Source of the DNA: CATQGW01 sp965262235
Lineage (GTDB): Bacteria; Chloroflexota; Dehalococcoidia; Bin125
Reading direction: 5' to 3'
DNA length: 64,000 nucleotides
Assembly: GCA_965262235.1 (NCBI GenBank)
Contig: OZ253504.1
Location: 868,001 to 932,000, forward strand
Part shown: positions 59,403 through 64,000 of the stretch, piece by piece
How positions within the stretch are numbered: the first letter of the stretch is position 1
Layout of the letters: every line of letters begins with the position of its first letter
Program-made: the position numbers and the translations under genes
The notes under the pieces: model-generated
Told to the model about the DNA's origin: nothing
Seen by the model: only the letters and a program-made list of their open reading frames with translations
The model's database searches: none

Positions 59403-59729
59403 ATGCGACCACGAATCCGCCACCTGACGGCGAACGAGGTGACGGACGACAAGCTAGCGCGTCATGGGCTGACAATGCGTCACGCCGAGGAGGTCAGGAG
59501 CGGTCAATGCATCGTGCGCCGCCAGAAGCGGCGGCTGACGTTTCGCCCTGACGGCTCGCTCTACGAACAACCGCCGCGGCTCAAATTGATCGGCCCCGAT
59601 CGCAGCGGTCGCCTGCTCACCTTCGTTCTGGAGTATCCTGACCAAGACGGTGGATCACATGTCGTGAGGGGATGGTTTGCTCAGAACGCAGATCGCACCC
59701 GATATCGGCGTTCTAGCGCAAGCCAATGA
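59403..59729 (+). CDS. BrnT/DUF4258-like putative toxin
   Basis: 108 residues. KLARHGLTMRHAEEVRSGQ, then RLKLIGPDRSGRLLTFVLEY and HVVRGWFAQNADRTRYRR match the strand-helix outline of BrnT/DUF4258-type RNase toxins: a HGLT helix, a G-x-D-x-x-GR strand and a final R-x-x-A-x-x-x-x-R-x-x-Y segment. The fold is inferred. Its ATGA overlaps the next gene, which encodes a protein with RHH-like halves, so the pair looks like a toxin-antitoxin module with toxin first, as in BrnTA. Confidence 0.6.
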   Translation: MRPRIRHLTANEVTDDKLARHGLTMRHAEEVRSGQCIVRRQKRRLTFRPDGSLYEQPPRLKLIGPDRSGRLLTFVLEYPDQDGGSHVVRGWFAQNADRTRYRRSSASQ

Positions 59730-60151
59730 CGACACAGCGATACACGCGCGAACAGATTGAACAAGCTGGATATCGAGTGCCGGAGCCAATCGGTGGACTC
59801 GTCCAGGTCGAATTCAGCCCGGACGAAGTGCGCGCCCTGCTTGAAGGCGAGCGACTTGCTTGCGAGGGAACGGACGAATTCATCAAACAAGCGGTGTTCG
59901 CTCGCCTGGCTGACCTGCGCGAGCAGGCTCCCGACATGGACGAGTGGGAGGAGATCGAGGTTGAGGTGATCAAGCCTGTCGCGGCCATTATCGAGATGCG
60001 CTTCGAGGGCGTAGAGCTGGAAGCACTCTTCGATGCGGCCGAGCAGTGCGACGGCCGCGTGACTCAGTTCATTAGACAAGCCGTCGCTGCCTCTATCGCT
60101 GCCCAGCCGGCGGAGCCACAGCGCCCAGCTCCCACCCCATCTCATGACTGA
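59726..60151 (+). CDS. Putative antitoxin with two RHH-like halves
   Basis: 141 residues with an internal repeat: LVQVEFSPDEVRALLEGERL then GTDEFIKQAVFARLADL, and AIIEMRFEGVELEALFDAAE then RVTQFIRQAVAASIAAQ. Each half looks like a strand, a helix and a FI-R/K-QAV helix, as in ribbon-helix-helix proteins, so one chain may act as an RHH dimer. It overlaps the toxin-like gene before it by 4 bp (ATGA) and the epoxide-hydrolase gene after it by 8 bp. DNA binding is inferred. Confidence 0.58.
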   Translation: MTTQRYTREQIEQAGYRVPEPIGGLVQVEFSPDEVRALLEGERLACEGTDEFIKQAVFARLADLREQAPDMDEWEEIEVEVIKPVAAIIEMRFEGVELEALFDAAEQCDGRVTQFIRQAVAASIAAQPAEPQRPAPTPSHD

Positions 60152-61100
60152 GATCGCGCACTCGACGGTTCAGCTCTCGACCGGGATCAACATGCACGTC
60201 GCCGAGGCTGGCAGCGGTCCGGCGGTCGTGATGTGCCACGGTTTCCCGGAGCTGTGGTACTCGTGGCGGCATCAGATCCCCGCGCTCGCGGAGGCGGGCT
60301 TCAGAGCGATCGCGCCTGACATGCGCGGGTACGGCGGCACCGACGCGCCGGAGGCGATCGAGGACTACACGCTCGAGGCGATCTGCGCCGATATGGCCGC
60401 GCTGCTCGACGCGCTGGGCGAAGCGACGGCCGTGTTCGTCGGTCACGACTGGGGCGGCGCGGTGGTCTGGAACATGGCCCAACACCATCCCGAGCGCATG
60501 CGCGCGGTCGCCGGAATCAACACGCCGGCCTCGCGGCGCGCGCCGATGAACCCGCTCGATGCGATGAAGATGGACCCCGGGCGTTTTGACTACCAGCTCT
60601 ACTTCCAGGAGCCAGGCGTGGCCGAGGCGGAACTGAGCGCGAACGTGCGCCGCGTCTTCACGCTGCTGCTGCGCACATCCAAGCCAGTGGATGGGATGGA
60701 CGCGCTTGCGGGCACGGCCGGCGTGCGGGAGCGCGGCGGGCTGTTCGTCGGCGCGCCCGAAACGGCCCCGCGCAGCATCATGCTCACCGAAGAGGACCTC
60801 GATACGTTCGTCGAGACGTTCGAGCGCACGGGCTTCCGCGGCGGTCTCAACTGGTATCGCAATCACGGCCGCAACTGGGAGTGGAGCGGGACGCTGCCCG
60901 AGGAGAACATCAACCAGCCGGCGCTGATGGTCACCGCCGGCCGCGATCCGGTGCTGCTGCCCGCGATGTCGCACGGCATGGAGGACTGGATCCCCAACCT
61001 CAGCCGCGGCCACATCGAGGAGTGCGGCCACTGGACCCAGCAGGAGGAGCCGGACGAGCTGAACAAGATCCTGCTCGAGTGGCTCGGAGGACTGACGTAG
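60144..61100 (+). CDS. Epoxide hydrolase-like alpha/beta hydrolase
   Basis: 318 residues. CHGFPELWYSWRHQIPAL is the HGxP oxyanion motif of epoxide hydrolases, FVGHDWGGAVVWNMAQ holds the Asp nucleophile, TAGRDPVLLP the likely acid, and EECGHWTQQEEPDELNKIL the His. Asp in place of Ser points to epoxide hydrolases or haloalkane dehalogenases. Cytoplasmic. It overlaps the putative antitoxin by 8 bp, a surprising link that may be only transcriptional. Confidence 0.92.
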   Translation: MTEIAHSTVQLSTGINMHVAEAGSGPAVVMCHGFPELWYSWRHQIPALAEAGFRAIAPDMRGYGGTDAPEAIEDYTLEAICADMAALLDALGEATAVFVGHDWGGAVVWNMAQHHPERMRAVAGINTPASRRAPMNPLDAMKMDPGRFDYQLYFQEPGVAEAELSANVRRVFTLLLRTSKPVDGMDALAGTAGVRERGGLFVGAPETAPRSIMLTEEDLDTFVETFERTGFRGGLNWYRNHGRNWEWSGTLPEENINQPALMVTAGRDPVLLPAMSHGMEDWIPNLSRGHIEECGHWTQQEEPDELNKILLEWLGGLT

Positions 61101-61123
61101 CCGTGGGCTCGCGCCGAGCGCGA

Positions 61124-61771
61124 TCAGGTCGCGTCTTCGCCCAACCCAAGTGATTCGAGCCGCGTCAGCCACGCGGCGAAACGCGGACACTCCCGCTTCA
61201 TCGCGTCGATCCCGACATCTGTGGCCACCGCAATGCCGTGCGTCGGTTTGCGGTAGCCCGGAAGAGCCGCGTCGATTCGCTTACTTGGGGCGGTGTCGCG
61301 GCCGTCGTCGATGTCCTCGGGGCTGGGATATTCCCGCCGCACCGATTCCAGCCTGAGGATCGCCTCTTCGGAGGTGATCGGCGCTGCGCGGAACGCACTC
61401 ACATCGGAGAACAACAACGCCTCAAACTCGTGTCGCTGCACGTAGGCGAACACGCGGTCAGGGCGCAGCGGCCGGCTTGCGACCGGCTGGCAAGCAGCGT
61501 CAATTTGGGATTGCAGCTCATCGATGTCATCCGTCGGGCGATCCTGAAAGCCATAGAAGTCGACCAAGGTCGTGATCGCGTCGAAGTTCTGAACCAGCCG
61601 CCACACCTGTGCGGCGACCCGATCGACCGTGACACGTCCACCCTTGCGCCCGGGCGGCCCGATTTCGATGGGGGTGGTCAACACGCCGTGTTCGCTCAAG
61701 TGACCGGACAGCACCTTCTTGACGAACTCTTCTTCCGTCCTGCCCTCGACCACGATCGCCAAGCGGATCAA
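61124..61771 (-). CDS. DUF4276 TOPRIM-like protein, partner of AAA ATPase
   Basis: 215 residues. IRLAIVVEGRTEEEFVKKVL is a TOPRIM-type first motif (EGxTE), and LVDFYGFQDRP supplies a D-F-Y segment in place of the later acidic motif; PDRVFAYVQRHEFEALLFSD is kept in the family. TOPRIM-like nucleases coupled to ATPases act in defence systems of the OLD, Gabija and PARIS kind. I place the start at TTG 61771, where TTGA overlaps the ATPase stop and MIRLAIVVEG starts in the usual place; GTG at 61801 is possible but overlaps by 34 bp. Confidence 0.75.
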   Translation of the reverse strand: MIRLAIVVEGRTEEEFVKKVLSGHLSEHGVLTTPIEIGPPGRKGGRVTVDRVAAQVWRLVQNFDAITTLVDFYGFQDRPTDDIDELQSQIDAACQPVASRPLRPDRVFAYVQRHEFEALLFSDVSAFRAAPITSEEAILRLESVRREYPSPEDIDDGRDTAPSKRIDAALPGYRKPTHGIAVATDVGIDAMKRECPRFAAWLTRLESLGLGEDAT

Positions 61772-62892
61772 GGACGCCCGCCGAGCAGGTTCATGTTCCA
61801 CAGCTCACTCGGCGTGTAGTCGTCGGCGAGCCACTGTTGGTACTCGGCTGAGTCGAGCCCGCGGGACTTCGTCTGACCGTCCTCCAGGTCCATCACGATC
61901 ACCTGGTCCAGGTCGAATACGTCGACGAGCGCGGGTGACTGAGTCGCCACAATCACCTGACGCTCGCGACCGACGTCCAGGATCATCTGGCCGATCAGCT
62001 CCACAGCCGCGGGATGCAGCCCCAGTTCGGGTTCGTCCAGCAACAGCACGTCGGGCAGCATCTGCGGGGGCAGGTTGAGCAGTGTCACGAGCGCGAAGAA
62101 TCGCAGGGACCCATCAGAGGTCAGATGCGCGCCGATCGTTTTGTCGCTTCCCTTCGGCTTCCAGCGCAGCAACGCCGTGCCGTTGTCATCTGTGATGTCG
62201 AAGCGGTCGAAGACGGGCAAAATCCTGCCGATCTGGCGGCAGATCCAGTCGTACTGTCGCACATCTTCGCGCTCAAGCCGGAGCAGGATCGCGGCGAGAT
62301 TCCCGCCGTGTGTACGCAGCTGGGCGCAATCCTCGATGTCCCATCGCTGCTTAAATCGCGACGCGTCGGACGTGTCGTGAAACTGGTAGACGGCGCAGTT
62401 ACGCAACAGATACAAGATCGTGCTCGCGGTCGTCGCGTTTACCGCCGGACTGCCCGCGCCCTGCGCCGCCTCAACGATTCGCGCTTCGGCGTGCGCGCTA
62501 CCGAGCGGTTGCCACGGCGCCTCAGTCTCATGCCCGATCCCGGAAAATCGCAGCGCCTCTTCCGTGAAAATAAACCGGTCGCCCTGACTCCAGACGAGGG
62601 CAAACCGATAGTCATTGCGTCCCGCGTCGGTGCGGATTGACACGGTTGCTTCGATCTGCGGCGTGACGCGGCGACCGCGGAAGAGCTGATCGTCCGCGCC
62701 GCCCTGACGTGCGACGAACTCCGCGAGCCGGCGAGACTTGAGCATCCAGCTGAGCAGCTCGAAGAAGCGAATGAGGTTCGACTTGCCCGAGCCGTTGGCG
62801 CCGATCAACACGGAGACCTGGGGAAGGCCGTCGATCCGAACGTCGGCGAGCGAGCGAAAACCGCGGATGTGGACCGACTCGATGGTGGCCAT
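61768..62892 (-). CDS. AAA/SMC-like ATPase of a defence-type pair
   Basis: 374 residues. IESVHIRGFRSLADVRIDGL with VLIGANGSGKSNLIRFFELL is an OLD/RecF/SMC-type N-terminus with Walker A; LTSDGSLRFFALVTLLNLPP carries a signature-like segment; VLLLDEPELGLHP is Walker B; VIVATQSPALVDVF the H-loop region. It pairs with a TOPRIM-like protein gene through a 4-bp overlap. Such two-gene systems sense phage infection and cut nucleic acids; the exact type cannot be assigned. The ATG at 62892 has a TACGGT -10 7 bp upstream and no leader. Confidence 0.82.
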   Translation of the reverse strand: MATIESVHIRGFRSLADVRIDGLPQVSVLIGANGSGKSNLIRFFELLSWMLKSRRLAEFVARQGGADDQLFRGRRVTPQIEATVSIRTDAGRNDYRFALVWSQGDRFIFTEEALRFSGIGHETEAPWQPLGSAHAEARIVEAAQGAGSPAVNATTASTILYLLRNCAVYQFHDTSDASRFKQRWDIEDCAQLRTHGGNLAAILLRLEREDVRQYDWICRQIGRILPVFDRFDITDDNGTALLRWKPKGSDKTIGAHLTSDGSLRFFALVTLLNLPPQMLPDVLLLDEPELGLHPAAVELIGQMILDVGRERQVIVATQSPALVDVFDLDQVIVMDLEDGQTKSRGLDSAEYQQWLADDYTPSELWNMNLLGGRP

Positions 62893-62899
62893 CGCGGCC

Positions 62900-62905
62900 A
62901 CCGTA
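62900..62905 (-). promoter_or_regulatory. -10 element TACGGT for leaderless ATPase mRNA
   Basis: On the minus strand TACGGT is followed by 7 bases (GGCCGCG) and the ATG at 62892. No ribosome site lies between, so the transcript probably starts at the start codon. The longer reading frame to 63204 is then an antisense artefact. Confidence 0.4.
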
Positions 62906-62963
62906 TCACCGGGCGATGCGCTCCAGTCGGCTCGCGCGCGGTGCGGGAGACGCGCTTGACGCG

Positions 62964-64000
62964 CTACTCGAGGGGCGCCACGTCGACCGCCCGACCCTCG
63001 CTCCACGACTCCCACACCGCATCCGTGAAGCGCATGTAGCGGACGCCGTCCTCGAAGTTTGTGAGGGTCACTGCGGCGCCGTCGCGGACGGAGTCGATGA
63101 AGTCTTGCTCGACCTGCCAGCCGTGGGCTGTGCCGGGGTCGGGCTCGATTGTGGTGAGCTCTTCGCCGTGGCGTTGCCACTCGCCGGTGTCGCCGAAGCG
63201 CCACTGGATGCGGCCCGCGGTGCCGTAGATCTCAATCGAAGGCGGCCCGGGGGCGCCCTCGGTCACGGCGCTCACGCGGTAGGTGCAGCGCGCGCCGTTG
63301 GCCATGTCGGCGAAGATGCCGAGGCTGTCGGGAATCTCGATCGACATCCGCTCGCCGCGCTCGCCGTCGACCCGCGAGGTGACGAAGGTCCGGGCGTGCG
63401 CGGTGACCCGCGTGGTGTCGCCCAGCCAGCGCTGGATCGTCTCGTTGAAGATGCCCAGCTGCATCATGTTCTTGCCCGAGTAGTCGGTCCGGTGGCGCCA
63501 GTGCAGCGGCCCCTCCGGGTCGAGCCCGCCGCCGTTGAGCAGGGTCAGATGGACCTCGAGGATCGAGCCCAACGAGCCGTCGGCGCACAGCCGCTTGATC
63601 GTCTTGCCCAGCCGGAAGTCGAACGGCGCGGGCACGAGCTGCGAGACGAGGTCGGGATGGGCGCGGCTCGCCGCCAGCATCTGTTCGGCCTGCGCGGCGT
63701 CGTTCGCCATCCGCGCCTCGCAGAGCACGTGCTTGCCGGCCGTGAGCGCCGCCGCGGTGAACTCGAGATGGCGGTAGGGCCAGGTGCCGATCGAGACGGC
63801 GTCGACTTCGGGGTCGTCGAGCAGCTCCGCGACGCTCTCAGAGACGCGCGGGATGCCGTATTCCGCGGCCACGGCCTCGCCACTGGCGCGCGAGCGGTTC
63901 ACGACGTTGACGATCTCGAGGTCATCGATCTCGCGGAAGCCGGGAATGTGGCGCAGCCGCTGATTGCCGCCCGCCCCGATCAAGCCGATTCCGAAGGCCA
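62964..64000 (-). CDS. Gfo/Idh/MocA family oxidoreductase, first base outside window
   Basis: At least 345 residues. The N-terminus reads AFGIGLIGAGGNQRLRHIPG, the NAD(P) Rossmann motif G-x-G-x-x-x/N of the family; VDAVSIGTWPYRHLEFTAAA with AGKHVLCEARMANDAAQAEQ is the EKP-type segment (here CEAR in place of CEKP, so the conserved Lys is replaced by Arg). The C-terminal domain has GAPGPPSIEIYGTAGRIQWR. The codon at 63,999-64,001 reads xTG, so the start codon is likely just one base beyond the window. Substrates are usually sugars or cyclitols; none can be named. Confidence 0.88.
   Translation of the reverse strand, partial: AFGIGLIGAGGNQRLRHIPGFREIDDLEIVNVVNRSRASGEAVAAEYGIPRVSESVAELLDDPEVDAVSIGTWPYRHLEFTAAALTAGKHVLCEARMANDAAQAEQMLAASRAHPDLVSQLVPAPFDFRLGKTIKRLCADGSLGSILEVHLTLLNGGGLDPEGPLHWRHRTDYSGKNMMQLGIFNETIQRWLGDTTRVTAHARTFVTSRVDGERGERMSIEIPDSLGIFADMANGARCTYRVSAVTEGAPGPPSIEIYGTAGRIQWRFGDTGEWQRHGEELTTIEPDPGTAHGWQVEQDFIDSVRDGAAVTLTNFEDGVRYMRFTDAVWESWSEGRAVDVAPLE

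Overview
The window is a high-GC, gene-dense bacterial chromosome segment with no rRNA, tRNA or CRISPR array that I can see. The gene mix is CaiB-type CoA transferases, P450s, paired SDRs, an LLM flavin oxidoreductase, a molybdenum hydroxylase, CopC/CopD proteins and many toxin-antitoxin pairs. Several genes have a -10 element 6-7 nt before the start codon, so they probably give leaderless mRNAs. Together this suggests an aerobic heterotroph of the Chloroflexota (Dehalococcoidia/SAR202-like) or a similar lineage. That is an inference from gene content, not a proof.

Layout. 0-10 kb: a partial unknown gene, an enoyl-CoA hydratase, a CocE-type hydrolase, a duplicated cassette of secreted protein plus small protein cut by an IS110 remnant, two tandem P450s, and a relic of a second CocE gene. 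10-15 kb: a lone PD-(D/E)XK-like protein, then acyl-CoA dehydrogenase, a GIY-YIG-like protein and two CaiB CoA transferases. 15-20 kb: a repeat-rich stretch holding an HTH protein, four tandem 458-bp copies of a PaREP1/HEPN-like gene, and a 3-hydroxyisobutyrate-type dehydrogenase. 20-30 kb: a CcdA-like protein with permuted segment order, a Kef-type antiporter, an operon with an active and a degenerate di-iron protein, and a four-gene CopC/CopD operon. 30-35 kb: a heme-oxygenase-like ABM protein, two tandem ParE/RelE modules, two tandem SDRs and a GNAT acetyltransferase. 35-36 kb: a complete IS110 element inserted in a REP-like repeat. 36-49 kb: amidohydrolase, DUF4389, LLM oxidoreductase, inositol phosphatase, FIST, MazEF, a GmrSD-type restriction protein, MoaD and a xanthine-dehydrogenase-family operon, and NhaA. 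49-64 kb: MetH, an isocitrate-dehydrogenase-like enzyme, a methyltransferase-HNH fusion, an M3 peptidase, a toxin-antitoxin-like pair, an epoxide hydrolase, an AAA ATPase/TOPRIM pair and a partial Gfo/Idh/MocA oxidoreductase.

The most striking signal is the IS110 element at about 34,993-36,171. The roughly 198 nt before its transposase folds on paper into a 5' hairpin and two internal loops. Segments of those loops match the element's own insertion site and its own ends, each including a shared CT core. This is the architecture of the bridge RNA known from IS621. The target is one of the dispersed palindromic repeats of this genome. A second, truncated IS110 copy at 3.7 kb joins the same position of the same repeat, and a related uninterrupted repeat pair lies at 19.25-19.40 kb.

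A second theme is tandem duplication with divergence: two P450s, two SDRs, two CaiB proteins (one without the usual Asp), two di-iron proteins (one without ligands), two ParE modules, two lipoprotein cassettes and four PaREP1-like genes.
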